From positions 95,953 through 159,952 of the forward strand of contig NZ_JH725037.1 of assembly GCF_000278235.1 (NCBI RefSeq): DNA of 64,000 nt. The letters are read 5' to 3'. The DNA is from Bartonella vinsonii subsp. arupensis OK-94-513 (lineage in GTDB: Bacteria; Pseudomonadota; Alphaproteobacteria; Rhizobiales; Rhizobiaceae). A program made the position numbers and the translations under genes. A model generated the notes under the pieces. The model ran no database searches and was not told where the DNA came from. It was given only the letters and a program-made list of their open reading frames with translations. Shown here piece after piece: positions 30,035-40,615 of this stretch; position 1 is the first letter of the stretch; the number at the start of each line of letters is the position of its first letter.

Positions 30035-30283
30035 CTATAGTGAATTATTTGGCTGGTATAAACATCCTGTTGGATTTGTTTGATTGTATGATAGTGAGGG
30101 GACATATCGATAAAGGGTTGAACAATAAGGACAAATTTTCTCATCCATTGATCCCATATCGATGAAAATATGAGGATGATCGAATGGTTGTGTAGCGCCT
30201 ACGCACATAAATTCTTTTACACCAATTTCGATTGTTTTATATCCAAGATCATTCTGGAAATGGGGAATGTTGTGATCGGCCAT
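30035..30283 (-). CDS. zf-CHCC zinc-finger protein (NDUFS6-like)
   Basis: 82 residues from the ATG at 30283 (a start two codons earlier is possible). The pattern C (in EFMCVGA), H (in DHPHIF), then CPYC matches the CHCC zinc site of the family that includes the complex I accessory subunit NDUFS6 and small alphaproteobacterial proteins. The zinc probably stabilises a small fold that helps respiratory-complex assembly; that role is inferred from the family. It precedes the FAD monooxygenase gene. Confidence 0.8.
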   Translation of the reverse strand: MADHNIPHFQNDLGYKTIEIGVKEFMCVGATQPFDHPHIFIDMGSMDEKICPYCSTLYRYVPSLSYNQTNPTGCLYQPNNSL

Positions 30284-30574
30284 GAACAAGCTCCGAATAA
30301 ATTGCTTAAATCAGGTATGATTTGGATCTTCTCTTCTTTTATATGTATTAGTTTGTAATAAAGATTATAATAATGCAAGGCGCTTTTTAAGATAAATCAA
30401 AGTTCTTTTTGTTATACAGATCCGCTACCATATTTGAGCACTTTGTGTATGGCAATAGTTCTAGGCGTTTTAAAAATTGATATGTTCTTATTACAGTAAC
30501 ATATCATAAAGCGTTCTATGAGATATTTATTCATAAGAATTTGTGAGAGTAAAAAGGAAGTTTAGCTAGAGTCT

Positions 30575-32755
30575 ATGAAACAGAGGGTGACAGATCAGAT
30601 TTCTCTATCGGATATAACAATGAAAAATCCGAAGCGGTTTGTGAATAGAGAATTTTCATGGCTACAATTTAATACGCGTGTATTGATGGAAGCTGCTAAT
30701 CCAAGGCATCCTTTACTAGAACGGCTACAATTTCTTTCGATTTCAGCAGCTAATCTTGATGAATTTTTTATGGTTCGTGTTGCTGGTCTTGCTGCTCAGA
30801 TTCGTGATAAGGTTACGATGTGTAGTGCGGATGGGCGGACAGCGCAGGAGCAACTTGATTTTGTGTTAGCTGAGACCTCACATTTGCAGGCGTGCCAATT
30901 ACGAGAGTTGAGAGTTTTACGTCACGAATTAAAACAGAATGATATTGAAATCATTTGTCCCGATGGGCTTTTAGAAATTGAAAAATCATGGCTTGAAAAA
31001 TATTTTCTTGATATAATTTATCCTGTTCTAAAACCTTTATCTATTGATTCTGCTTACTCTTTTCCATTTGTTCCTAATTTAGGACTTTCATTTGCTCTCC
31101 AATTATCTCGATATACTGATCAACATACGCGCGTTGTGTTGTTGCCTGTTCCGACGACTTTAAGGCGTTTTATTCTTCTTCCTCGAGAGGGCAATCATTT
31201 TCGTTTTATTGCCTGTGAGGATGTTATGGGCCTTTTTATCAAACATGTATTTCCTGATGATAAAGTTGATGGAATTGGTACCTTTAGGGTGATTCGTGAC
31301 AGTGATATTGAAGTAGAAGAAGAGGCTGAAGACCTTGTTCATTTTTTTGAAACGGCACTTAAAAAGCGCCGTCGCGGGCAGGTTATTCGAATTGAATTTG
31401 ACGCGAAAATGCCAAAAAAATTACGTCAATTTATAACGAATGGTCTTTCTGTTCCTGATAATTGTATCAGTGTTCTCGATGGATTCTTGGCGCTTAATAT
31501 GGTGTCAGAGATTGTTTCTATTCCACGTGATGACCTAAAATTTATTCCTTATGTTCCTCGTTTTCCTGAATGGCTTCGTGAGCATGATGGTGATTGCTTT
31601 GCGGCTATTCGTAAAAATGATATTGTGATTCATCATCCTTATGAATCATTTGATGTTGTTGTGCAATTTTTACGTCAAGCAGCTCGTGATCCTGATGTTG
31701 TGGAAATCAAACAAACTCTTTATCGTACATCGAATGATAGCCCAATTGTTAGTGCTTTGATTGAGGCTGCTGAACAAGGAAAATCGGTCACTGCTTTGGT
31801 AGAGCTTAAAGCACGTTTTGATGAGGAAGCTAATATTCGTTGGGCACGTGATCTTGAACGTGCGGGGGTGCGCGTTTTTTTTGGTTTTATTGCTTTAAAA
31901 ACACACGCTAAAATGTCACTCATCATAAGGCGTGAAGGAAAACGTCTTTGCTCTTACGTTCATCTGGGAACTGGAAATTATCACCCAGTTAATGCTAAAG
32001 TTTATACCGATCTTTCTTTTTTTACCACTGATGATGATATTGGTCATGATGTTGGGTTGTTGTTCAATTATATTGCTCAATATAAACGTCCAAATGAACC
32101 AATGAAGATTGTTTTTTCCCCCTTAACGTTGCGTAGTCGTATTCTTAAGCATATTGAAGAAGAAATTACCAATGCAAAACAGGGGCGGTTTGCTGCTATT
32201 TGGATGAAAGTTAATGCATTGGTTGATCCTGAAATTATTGATGCTTTATATCGTGCTAGCCAAGCGGGTGTACAGATCGATTTGGTAGTGCGTGGCATAT
32301 GTTGTTTGCGTCCCCATGTCCCAAGAATTTCGGATAATATTCGTGCAAAATCGATTGTAGGGCGTTTTCTTGAACATAGTCGTATTTTTTGTTTTGGTAA
32401 TGGTGAAGATTTGCCGAATGAGAACGCGCTTGTTTATTTAGGATCGGCTGACATGATGCCTCGTAATCTGGATCATCGTATTGAAATATTGGTTCCAGTT
32501 TTGGATAAAACGGTTCGTAAGCAGATTCTTTTACAAATAATGCTGGCTAATATTATTGATAATCAACAAAGCTTTGATATACTAAGTGATGGGACATCAA
32601 GGCGTATAACACCGCAAAGAGGTGAAAGTCTGTTTAATGCGCAGGAGTATTTTATGGCCAAAGCAGGTCTTTCGGGATGGGAAAAATCTTTTGAGTCTTC
32701 TGCTTCGCGTTTGGTTGCATTGCATCGGCAGCGAGCCGAAGTAGATAAAGATTGA
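30575..32755 (+). CDS. ppk: Polyphosphate kinase 1
   Basis: 726 residues, normal PPK1 size. It polymerises the gamma-phosphate of ATP into polyphosphate, used in stress survival. The N-terminal domain begins RFVNREFSWLQFNTRVL. The two phospholipase-D-like C-terminal domains carry the histidine blocks YVHLGTGNYHPVNAKVYTD near residue 465 and GRFLEHSRIFCFGNG near 600. A GGAAG lies 15 bases before the ATG, which is rather far; a second Met 15 codons in is possible but has no ribosome-binding site. The ppx gene follows after six bases. Confidence 0.96.
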   Translation: MKQRVTDQISLSDITMKNPKRFVNREFSWLQFNTRVLMEAANPRHPLLERLQFLSISAANLDEFFMVRVAGLAAQIRDKVTMCSADGRTAQEQLDFVLAETSHLQACQLRELRVLRHELKQNDIEIICPDGLLEIEKSWLEKYFLDIIYPVLKPLSIDSAYSFPFVPNLGLSFALQLSRYTDQHTRVVLLPVPTTLRRFILLPREGNHFRFIACEDVMGLFIKHVFPDDKVDGIGTFRVIRDSDIEVEEEAEDLVHFFETALKKRRRGQVIRIEFDAKMPKKLRQFITNGLSVPDNCISVLDGFLALNMVSEIVSIPRDDLKFIPYVPRFPEWLREHDGDCFAAIRKNDIVIHHPYESFDVVVQFLRQAARDPDVVEIKQTLYRTSNDSPIVSALIEAAEQGKSVTALVELKARFDEEANIRWARDLERAGVRVFFGFIALKTHAKMSLIIRREGKRLCSYVHLGTGNYHPVNAKVYTDLSFFTTDDDIGHDVGLLFNYIAQYKRPNEPMKIVFSPLTLRSRILKHIEEEITNAKQGRFAAIWMKVNALVDPEIIDALYRASQAGVQIDLVVRGICCLRPHVPRISDNIRAKSIVGRFLEHSRIFCFGNGEDLPNENALVYLGSADMMPRNLDHRIEILVPVLDKTVRKQILLQIMLANIIDNQQSFDILSDGTSRRITPQRGESLFNAQEYFMAKAGLSGWEKSFESSASRLVALHRQRAEVDKD

Positions 32756-32761
32756 AATCCA

Positions 32762-34273
32762 ATGACATATAGGGATGCTCAGGGTCGGCTAAAAGGGTGT
32801 AAACCTGTTGCTGTTATCGATATTGGCTCAAATTCTGTTCGGCTTGTTATTTATGAAGGACTTGTGCGTTCACCAACAGTTTTATTTAATGAAAAAGTTC
32901 TCTGTGGCCTTGGCCATGGTGTTGCAAAAACTGGATTTTTAGAAGAAAAATCAATGCAAATGGCGTTGGGAACACTGAGACGGTTTCGTACGCTTTGTCA
33001 GCAGATTGGAGCAGATGACGTCTATATACTAGCAACAGCCGCAGCACGAGAAGCAAAAAATGGATTAGCATTTATTCAAAATGCCGAAAATGTATTGCAA
33101 AATAAAATAGCTCTTCTTTCAGGAACTGAAGAGGCTCTTTATTCAGCGTATGGGGTTATTTCTACTTTTTACCAGCCAAAGGGTATTTCTGGAGATCTTG
33201 GTGGTGGAAGTCTCGAACTTATTGATATTGATGATTCTCATGTGGGTGATGGGATAACTCTGCCTTTAGGGGGATTACGGCTACAGTATATGTCCAATAA
33301 TGATATTGCTGTTGCTACAAAAATTGCTCACGAGCATTTTAGTAAATCTGCTGTTATTCGTAAAAGCATGGCACGTTGTTTTTATGCAGTAGGAGGAACG
33401 TGGCGCAATTTAGCTAAACTCCATATGGCAACCAAACATTATCGGCTACCTGTTATGCATGGCTATGAAGTTGATGCAGTTGAAATGAAAGATTTCTTGC
33501 GTTTTGTTCTGAGTGACAATATCGATGATATGAAAGGGATTGCAGCTGTTTCAAAAAATCGCCGACAGCTGTTATCTTATGGGGCAATTGTTCTTATTGA
33601 GCTTATTCAATGTATGGGATTTGAAAAGATAATTTTTTCTGGTGCTGGAGTTCGTGAAGGCTTTCTTTATTCACGCTTGCCGCAAGAGATTCGTCTTTCA
33701 GATCCTCTTATTGCAGCATGCACTGAAATGGCAATTCTACGGGCGCGTTCACCAAAGCAGGCAGAAGAACTTATTAATTTTACTACCAATGCCTTTGAGG
33801 TTTTCGGAATTTCAGAGACTGAAGATGAATGTCGTTACCGTAAAGCGGCTTGTCTTCTTGCCGATATTGGTTGGCGGATACATCCAGATTATCGGGGAAA
33901 TGAGGCAGCCAATCGAATAGCTCTGGGATCTTATCCGGGAATTTCTCATGAGGGACGTGCTTATGCTGCGCTCGCTGTTTTTTTTCGTAATACGAGTTCG
34001 CTCGTTGATGAAGAATCTCTCCCTATTTTTCAATTGGCAACGAGGAATATAATTGAGAAAGCACGCATTCTTGGTGAAACTATGCGTATTGCTCACCTTT
34101 TTAGTGCTTCTACTGCAGGAATTTTACCCCATTTATCGTGGCATAAAAAAACAGATCATGTTGTCTTGCACATTCCAAGGCGTTATGCCGATTTATTAGG
34201 AGAACGCCCTCTCGCTCGGTTAAAGAAATTATCAAAAATAGTAAAATTGCCTCTTTCTTTTGAAACTTCCTGA
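32762..34273 (+). CDS. ppx: Exopolyphosphatase (Ppx/GppA family)
   Basis: 503 residues. It removes terminal phosphates from polyphosphate or pppGpp. The actin-like ATPase fold shows VIDIGSNSVRLVIYE at about residues 19-33, LATAAAREAKNG near 95, LSGTEEALYSAYG near 119 and the phosphate loop GDLGGGSLELIDI near 143. The C-terminal HD-type domain follows after about 310 (CLLADIGWRIHPDYRG). Co-transcription with ppk six bases upstream puts polyphosphate synthesis and breakdown in one operon, as in many Rhizobiales. Confidence 0.93.
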   Translation: MTYRDAQGRLKGCKPVAVIDIGSNSVRLVIYEGLVRSPTVLFNEKVLCGLGHGVAKTGFLEEKSMQMALGTLRRFRTLCQQIGADDVYILATAAAREAKNGLAFIQNAENVLQNKIALLSGTEEALYSAYGVISTFYQPKGISGDLGGGSLELIDIDDSHVGDGITLPLGGLRLQYMSNNDIAVATKIAHEHFSKSAVIRKSMARCFYAVGGTWRNLAKLHMATKHYRLPVMHGYEVDAVEMKDFLRFVLSDNIDDMKGIAAVSKNRRQLLSYGAIVLIELIQCMGFEKIIFSGAGVREGFLYSRLPQEIRLSDPLIAACTEMAILRARSPKQAEELINFTTNAFEVFGISETEDECRYRKAACLLADIGWRIHPDYRGNEAANRIALGSYPGISHEGRAYAALAVFFRNTSSLVDEESLPIFQLATRNIIEKARILGETMRIAHLFSASTAGILPHLSWHKKTDHVVLHIPRRYADLLGERPLARLKKLSKIVKLPLSFETS

Positions 34274-34431
34274 TTTTTTCAGAGCTCTCCTCTATTTTCA
34301 AATAAAATTGCTTTAATACGTTGAGATTACAAAATTTTTCCTTTGTTCATTTTTATATTAAATAAGGCACACTACATCTTTAGGAAGGCTTTTATAGCGC
34401 AATCTCAGAATGCAAATAGCGAATTTGTAAA

Positions 34432-35586
34432 TCAAAACTGTTTGGTGCTTATTTTCCCATTGTTAAAATAAAAACCTATCTGCCCCTTGAGCATTTGTTC
34501 AGCTTTGTGACCGAATATTTCATAGCGCCAACCATTCATAGCGGGAATATTTTTCTTTTTACATCCATTTGCGATTTTTTCTAAGTCATTGGAAGTTGCA
34601 ATGATTTTAGGTGCAATACCGTTTTCACTTGCAACAAGTTTTAATAACACTTTAAGAAGATCGATAACGGCATTCGTTGTTTCATTAAGTGGATTATATT
34701 TAGGAAGAGTGGGTACAGTAGAAAGATCAACTTCTAAACCTTCGTGGACAGCTTTTATTAACGTTTGTGCGATTGAGAATTTATCCCAATTTTTATTCAG
34801 GCTACGCAAACGTTTCAAAGCAGCTTCATCTTTGGGTTGTTGGATTGCGATTTCAATAAGACTTTCATCTTTCATGATGTGACGACGTGGGGTATTATAT
34901 CTTCTTGCTTTGCGTTCACGCCAAGCTGCTATTTTTTGTAATACGGCAAGTTCACGCGGTTTTTGTACCTTGCCTTTTACTTTTTTCCATGCTTCATCTT
35001 CAGGCATATCATAGGTTTTTGGAGTTAACAGAATCGCTATTTCATCATCCATCCAATGGGTGCGTTCGTTTTCTTCTAACTGCTTTTTTAATAAGAGATA
35101 AACGTCTCTTAGATAGGTCACATCAGCAAGTGCGTAGAGCAATTGTTTTTCAGAGAGAGGACGGCAACTCCAATCTGTAAAACGGGATGATTTATCAATG
35201 TGATGACCTGTGCAGCGTTGTACAATTTGATCATAGGAAATAGAATCACCAAATCCGCAAATTGATCCTGCTATTTGTGTATCGAAAAGAGGATAGGGAA
35301 TAACACCTCCAAGATGATAAATAGTTTCGATATCTTGACGTGCAGCGTGAAAAACTTTGGTAATTTTTTTATCTACCATGAGATCAAAAAATGCGTGTAG
35401 ATTTATATCTTGCGCTATCGGATCAATTAGTACTGTTACATCTGGTGATGCAAGCTGAATTAAGCACAGTTGAGGCCAAAAGGTCGTTTCCCGAATAAAT
35501 TCAGTATCTACCGTTACAAAATCTGAGCTACGTAAAGCAGCAATGGCACTTTCAAGATCTGTTGTTTGTGTAATAAGATTCATCAT
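34432..35586 (-). CDS. rnd: Ribonuclease D
   Basis: 384 residues from the ATG at 35586. It trims the 3' ends of tRNA precursors. The DEDD exonuclease domain shows FVTVDTEFIRETTFWPQLC near residue 20, VFHAARQDIETIYHLGG near 75, and LLYALADVTYLRDVY near 150. The HRDC domain follows near 205-280. The frame is open 42 codons upstream to a TTG, but that extension is Lys/Ser-rich and unlike the family, so the internal ATG is chosen even though its ribosome-binding site is weak. It is divergent from aspS, the normal Rhizobiales arrangement. Confidence 0.92.
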   Translation of the reverse strand: MMNLITQTTDLESAIAALRSSDFVTVDTEFIRETTFWPQLCLIQLASPDVTVLIDPIAQDINLHAFFDLMVDKKITKVFHAARQDIETIYHLGGVIPYPLFDTQIAGSICGFGDSISYDQIVQRCTGHHIDKSSRFTDWSCRPLSEKQLLYALADVTYLRDVYLLLKKQLEENERTHWMDDEIAILLTPKTYDMPEDEAWKKVKGKVQKPRELAVLQKIAAWRERKARRYNTPRRHIMKDESLIEIAIQQPKDEAALKRLRSLNKNWDKFSIAQTLIKAVHEGLEVDLSTVPTLPKYNPLNETTNAVIDLLKVLLKLVASENGIAPKIIATSNDLEKIANGCKKKNIPAMNGWRYEIFGHKAEQMLKGQIGFYFNNGKISTKQF

Positions 35587-35717
35587 TTTATTATAGCTGG
35601 ATAAATTAAATTTGTCTTTTATTGACTTTTTTTTTGAGTCTTTATCCTCATATCTTGACAAATGGTTGTTAAAAAGCGTTTGTAGCGCAAGTGGAATTAT
35701 AATCAAAGGCAAAAACT

Positions 35718-37511
35718 ATGCACCGTTATCGCAGTCATCATTGCGCTGCTCTTCGTAAATGTGATGTAGGAACGAAAGTTCGTCTTTCGGGATGGGTTCA
35801 TCGTGTCCGTGATCATGGAGGAATCCTTTTTATAGATTTACGTGATCATTTTGGAATCACACAGATTGTTGCGGATCCTGCTTCACCAGCTTTTAAAATT
35901 ATCGAAAAAGTGCGTTCTGAGTGGGTTATTCGTGTAGATGGGGAAGTGTGTGCACGTTCTGATGAAGTGATTAATACATCTCTTCCAACAGGAGAGATTG
36001 AAATTTTTGCAAAAGAAGTAGAAATTCTTTCAAAGTCTGATGAGCTGCCTTTGCCCGTTTTTGGCGAACCTGATTATCCAGAAGATATTCGATTGAAATA
36101 TCGTTTTCTTGATTTGCGTCGAGAAACTATGCACAAAAATATTATGCGGCGTACTGAAATTATTGCTGCTCTCAGACGATCTATGCAAAAGAATGGTTTT
36201 ACAGAGTTTATGACACCACTTCTGACAGCATCATCACCGGAAGGGGCACGTGATTTTTTAGTTCCAAGCCGTATTCATCAAGGAAAATTTTATGCATTGC
36301 CGCAAGCACCCCAACAATACAAACAATTGTTGATGATGTCAGGTTTTGATCGTTATTTTCAAATTGCTCCCTGTTTTAGAGATGAAGATCCACGGGCTGA
36401 TCGTCTCCCTGGGGAGTTTTATCAATTAGATGTTGAAATGAGCTTTGTAGAACAGGAAGATGTTTTTGTAACAATGGAACCTATTATGCGTTCTCTTTTT
36501 GAAGAGTTTGCAAATGGAAAGCCTGTAACACAAATCTTTCCTCGTATTTCCTATGATGAAGCAGTGCGAAAATATGGTTCGGATAAGCCTGATTTGCGTA
36601 ATCCGATCGTTATGGAAGATGTTTCTCAGCATTTTTATGATTCTGGTTTTAAAGTTTTTGCGCAAATTTTAGCGAATGATAAGAATGCGCAAGTTTGGGC
36701 TATTCCGGCTAGAACAGGTGGAAGTCGTGCTTTTTGTGATCGTATGAATGGATGGGCACAAGGTGAGGGGCAACCAGGGCTCGGATATATTTTCTGGCGA
36801 GAAGAAGAGGGGAAATTTGTAGGAGCTGGTCCTATTGCTAAAAATATTGGTGAACAAAGGACTGAAGCACTCCGTATGCAGCTTGGCCTTGAAAGTGGTG
36901 ATGCCTGTTTTTTTGTGGCAGGAGATCCAAAGAAATTTGCATCTTTTGCGGGAGCAGCACGTACACGCGTAGGGGAAGAATTAGACCTAGTTGATAGGGA
37001 GTGTTTCTCTTTAGCGTGGATTGTTGATTTTCCATTTTTTGAATGGAATGAAGATGAAAAAAAACTCGATTTTGCACATAACCCTTTTTCTATGCCGCAG
37101 GGGGGGGACAATGCGCTTGAATGTCAAGATCCTCTTACTCTTAAAGCCTTTCAATATGATCTTGTTTGCAATGGTTATGAGATTGCATCAGGTGGAATCC
37201 GCAATCATTCACCAGAAATGATGCTTAAAGTTTTTAACCTTGCTGGTCTTTCTAAAGAAATTGTAGAGGATCGTTTTGGTGCTCTTTATCGTGCATTCCA
37301 TTATGGAGCACCACCCCATGGTGGTATGGCGGCGGGTGTTGACCGTATCATTATGCTTTTGCAAGGTGTTAAAAATTTACGTGAGGTTGCTTTATTTCCT
37401 ATGAATCAGCAAGCACTTGATCTTTTGATGAATGCTCCATCTGATGTTTCTCCTTCACAATTGCGTGATTTAGGGATACGAGTTGCTCCTGTTTTGAAAA
37501 ATGGTTCATAA
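35718..37511 (+). CDS. aspS: Aspartyl-tRNA synthetase (probably non-discriminating type)
   Basis: 597 residues, bacterial class II AspRS. The N-terminal OB anticodon domain (1-110) opens with [20 protein letters not shown] and holds [19 protein letters not shown]. Motif 2 is seen as [11 protein letters not shown] near 220, the bacterial GAD insertion lies around 290-420, and motif 3 is [14 protein letters not shown] near 545. In many alphaproteobacteria AspRS also charges tRNA-Asn; that is family knowledge and no gatCAB is in this window. The ATG at 35718 gives the usual N terminus. It is divergent from rnd. Confidence 0.96.
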   Translation: MHRYRSHHCAALRKCDVGTKVRLSGWVHRVRDHGGILFIDLRDHFGITQIVADPASPAFKIIEKVRSEWVIRVDGEVCARSDEVINTSLPTGEIEIFAKEVEILSKSDELPLPVFGEPDYPEDIRLKYRFLDLRRETMHKNIMRRTEIIAALRRSMQKNGFTEFMTPLLTASSPEGARDFLVPSRIHQGKFYALPQAPQQYKQLLMMSGFDRYFQIAPCFRDEDPRADRLPGEFYQLDVEMSFVEQEDVFVTMEPIMRSLFEEFANGKPVTQIFPRISYDEAVRKYGSDKPDLRNPIVMEDVSQHFYDSGFKVFAQILANDKNAQVWAIPARTGGSRAFCDRMNGWAQGEGQPGLGYIFWREEEGKFVGAGPIAKNIGEQRTEALRMQLGLESGDACFFVAGDPKKFASFAGAARTRVGEELDLVDRECFSLAWIVDFPFFEWNEDEKKLDFAHNPFSMPQGGDNALECQDPLTLKAFQYDLVCNGYEIASGGIRNHSPEMMLKVFNLAGLSKEIVEDRFGALYRAFHYGAPPHGGMAAGVDRIIMLLQGVKNLREVALFPMNQQALDLLMNAPSDVSPSQLRDLGIRVAPVLKNGS

Positions 37512-38290
37512 ATTGATTATGAGTTGTTGCCATTTTTCTCTATACAGTGAAGCTTTAATGCCTTTAAATGACATCGGTATTTATGTTGGTTATAAAAAGC
37601 TTAAATGTATGCTTTATTTGAGTTTTTAACGTTATAGAAAAGAATTACGTATCTTAGTCTTTATAAGAATAATGCGATGTCATTAAATATCGCCTTATTC
37701 TAAGGCTTTACTTTTATAAGCTTTAAGATAGTCTATAAAATTTTATTATACCAATTTGATATATCATTTTATGTTTATTATTACTCATGAAGTTAACTGA
37801 TTAACTCGTAGTCAGATTTTTAGGAAAAGATATCGTATCAAAAATCTTTTTGAAATATTCACACTTAAAATACCAGTATGAATCGTTATTATTAAATATT
37901 GTAACGCTTCTAGCCATTTTAGATGTGCTAAATTCAAATTGGCAAGAGCATTCTTTTTATTTTAAAAGTGCCAATCCTATCATTTTAATGATGGATAGTT
38001 TTTTATTTTTCTTTCTTTGTTACTCGTGTTGTCATCTTAAGATGATGTTTTATTATCTTTTTGAAAAGGCTTTGAATTAAGATTTAAGTATTTTTGTATC
38101 TTATTTAGCTAAATTGTGAAGCACGCGTATAAATTTTTCAAATTGCTATAATTTTCTGTTCATGTTTTAATCACATGGTTTATTTTTATATAGTCGATTT
38201 TTAATAAAAGTAATTGGCTCATGAAAAATTGCACTGAAGAAATCTTATAAAATAATTGCTCGTTAATTTGGGAATTGTTGTCCTAATATT
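37512..38290. other. Long spacer between aspS and parC
   Basis: About 780 AT-rich bases. A 76-codon frame from a TTG at 37850 to 38080 would give a hydrophobic, Phe-rich peptide without a ribosome-binding site or known family, so I do not call it. No RNA gene or repeat was recognised. Confidence 0.45.
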
Positions 38291-40540
38291 ATGTCTGATA
38301 AAATAAATTTACCTTTTGATAAAGAACATATTGAGCCAATAGAATTACGTTCTGCTTTACAGGAGCGTTATTTGGCTTATGCGCTTTCTACTATTACTCA
38401 CCGTGCATTGCCTGATGTGCGTGATGGTTTGAAACCTGTGCATCGGCGTATTGTTCATGCTATGCGTTTACTCAAACTGAACCCAGGGCAATCTTATGCA
38501 AAATGTGCACGGATTGTCGGTGATGTAATGGGAAAATTTCATCCGCATGGTGATGCATCTATTTATGATGCATTAGTGCGCTTAGCACAGAGTTTTGCTG
38601 TTCGTTATCCATTGATTGATGGACAAGGGAATTTTGGTAATATTGACGGTGATAATGCTGCTGCTATGCGGTATACGGAAGCACGTATGACTGAAGTGGC
38701 TGCGTTTCTGCTTGAGGGAATTAATGAAAATGCTATTGATTTCCGTTTAACCTATAATGAGGAAGATGAAGAGCCTGTTGTTTTACCAGGAGCTTTTCCT
38801 AATCTTTTAGCGAATGGTTCTTCAGGTATTGCTGTTGGCATGGCAACATCTATTCCCCCCCATAATGTTGCTGAGCTCTGTGATGCAGCACTTCATTTGA
38901 TTGCACATCCCGATGTAAATGATGCAGAATTAAATCAATTTGTGCTTGGTCCTGATTTTCCAACAGGTGGTATTTTAGTTGAACCTAAAAAAAGTATTGA
39001 GGAATCTTATCGTTCTGGGCGTGGGTTCTTTCGATTGCGGTCACGTTGGCATCAGGAATCCGGTAACCGTGGTTCTTATGTGATTGTTGTTACTGAAATT
39101 CCTTATCAGGTTCAAAAGTCACGCCTTATTGAAAAAACAGCTGAATTACTCCTTGCACGACGATTACCAATGCTTGAAGATATTCAGGATGAATCGGCGG
39201 AAGATATCCGTATCGTGCTTGTTCCTAAAAATCGTACTGTTGATCCCGCGCTCCTTATGGAGTCTCTTTTTAAATTGACTGATTTTGAAGTAAGATTTCC
39301 TCTTAATCTTAATGTTTTGTCTTTGGGAAAAGTACCGAATGTTCTTTCTTTGCGTGAAAGTTTGCAGCAATGGCTTCAACATCGTCAAGAAGTGCTTGTG
39401 CGCCGTTCTCATTATCGGCTTGATCAGATTGATTGCCGATTAGAAATTCTCCATGGATATCTTATCGCATATTTAAATCTTGATGAAGTGATTCGGATTA
39501 TTCGTGAAGAGGATGAACCGAAAAAGCAGCTCATTAACCGTTTTGAATTAACAGAAAATCAAGCTGAAGCGATTCTTAATATGCGTTTGCGTTCTTTACG
39601 TAAACTTGAGGAATTTGAAATTCGTAAGGAATTTGAAGCGCTGAAAACCGAAAAAGAACAACTGCAGAATTTGTTAGCTTCTCGTACAAAACAGTGGAAA
39701 ATAATTTCAGAGGAAATCATAAAAGTTCGTAAAACTTTTGGTCCTGATACTCTCCTAGGAAAAAGGCGTACAACATTTGAAGAAGCACCAAAGCATGATA
39801 TTGATGATATTCATCAGGCAATGATCGAAAAAGAGCCGGTCACTATTGTTATTTCTGAAAAGGGGTGGATGCGTGCTTTGAAGGGACATTTGAGTGACTA
39901 TAAAGCGCTTTCTTTTAAAGAAGGGGATTCTTTAAAGATAGCATTTCCGGCGTTTACTACAGATAAAATTGTGCTGATAAGTACTGGTGGAAAGTTTTTT
40001 ACTATTGCTGCAAATAGTTTGCCAGGGGGGCGGGGGCATGGTGAACCCATTCGTATTTTAGTGGATATGGATGATGAGCATGATGTTCTGACAGCTTTTG
40101 TGCATAATGTGCAGGAAAAGCTTCTTTTAATTTCATCTCATGGAAATGGTTTTATTGTATCTGAGGCGCAAGTGATTGCTAATACACGAAAAGGCAAGCA
40201 GATTATGAATGTGAAGTTCCCTGATAAAGTAAAACTTTGTGTTCCGGTAAGAGGTGATCATGTTGCAGTGGTAGGAGAAAACCGCAAGATGCTTGTTTTT
40301 GCTGTTGAACAAATACCAGAAATGAGTCGCGGTAAAGGTGTTCGTTTGCAACGTTACAAAGAGGGGGGCATTGTTGATGCTAAAACTTTTAATTTATCAG
40401 AGGGGTTAAGTTGGCAAGATACAGCGGAACGCAGCTTTAATCGTCAAGCTGATGATCTCATTGAGTGGATGGGAATGCGTGCTGGGGGAGGGCGTTTGGT
40501 TCCAAAAGGCTTCCCCAAATCAGGAAAGTTTAGCAATTAA
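38291..40540 (+). CDS. parC: DNA topoisomerase IV subunit A
   Basis: 749 residues, the ParC size class (shorter than GyrA). With ParE it decatenates daughter chromosomes. The opening [21 protein letters not shown] and [14 protein letters not shown] are typical. The active-site Tyr is in [12 protein letters not shown] near residue 122, and the quinolone-determining region reads [17 protein letters not shown] near 80. The C-terminal beta-pinwheel starts after about 500 and has a degenerate repeat pattern as usual for ParC. ParC rather than GyrA is chosen because the GyrA box is absent. Confidence 0.94.
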   Translation: MSDKINLPFDKEHIEPIELRSALQERYLAYALSTITHRALPDVRDGLKPVHRRIVHAMRLLKLNPGQSYAKCARIVGDVMGKFHPHGDASIYDALVRLAQSFAVRYPLIDGQGNFGNIDGDNAAAMRYTEARMTEVAAFLLEGINENAIDFRLTYNEEDEEPVVLPGAFPNLLANGSSGIAVGMATSIPPHNVAELCDAALHLIAHPDVNDAELNQFVLGPDFPTGGILVEPKKSIEESYRSGRGFFRLRSRWHQESGNRGSYVIVVTEIPYQVQKSRLIEKTAELLLARRLPMLEDIQDESAEDIRIVLVPKNRTVDPALLMESLFKLTDFEVRFPLNLNVLSLGKVPNVLSLRESLQQWLQHRQEVLVRRSHYRLDQIDCRLEILHGYLIAYLNLDEVIRIIREEDEPKKQLINRFELTENQAEAILNMRLRSLRKLEEFEIRKEFEALKTEKEQLQNLLASRTKQWKIISEEIIKVRKTFGPDTLLGKRRTTFEEAPKHDIDDIHQAMIEKEPVTIVISEKGWMRALKGHLSDYKALSFKEGDSLKIAFPAFTTDKIVLISTGGKFFTIAANSLPGGRGHGEPIRILVDMDDEHDVLTAFVHNVQEKLLLISSHGNGFIVSEAQVIANTRKGKQIMNVKFPDKVKLCVPVRGDHVAVVGENRKMLVFAVEQIPEMSRGKGVRLQRYKEGGIVDAKTFNLSEGLSWQDTAERSFNRQADDLIEWMGMRAGGGRLVPKGFPKSGKFSN

Positions 40541-40615
40541 ATTATAAAGCTGTAAAGAAGAAGGTTGTGTGGTTTTATTACCGTGAGAGTTTTTTTAATC
40601 TTTTCAGAGTAGTTC

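Noticed and set aside
36635..37111. 158-codon frame antisense to aspS
   Set aside because: Shadow of the aspS coding frame; Ser/Pro-rich sequence with no domain, fully inside a conserved gene.
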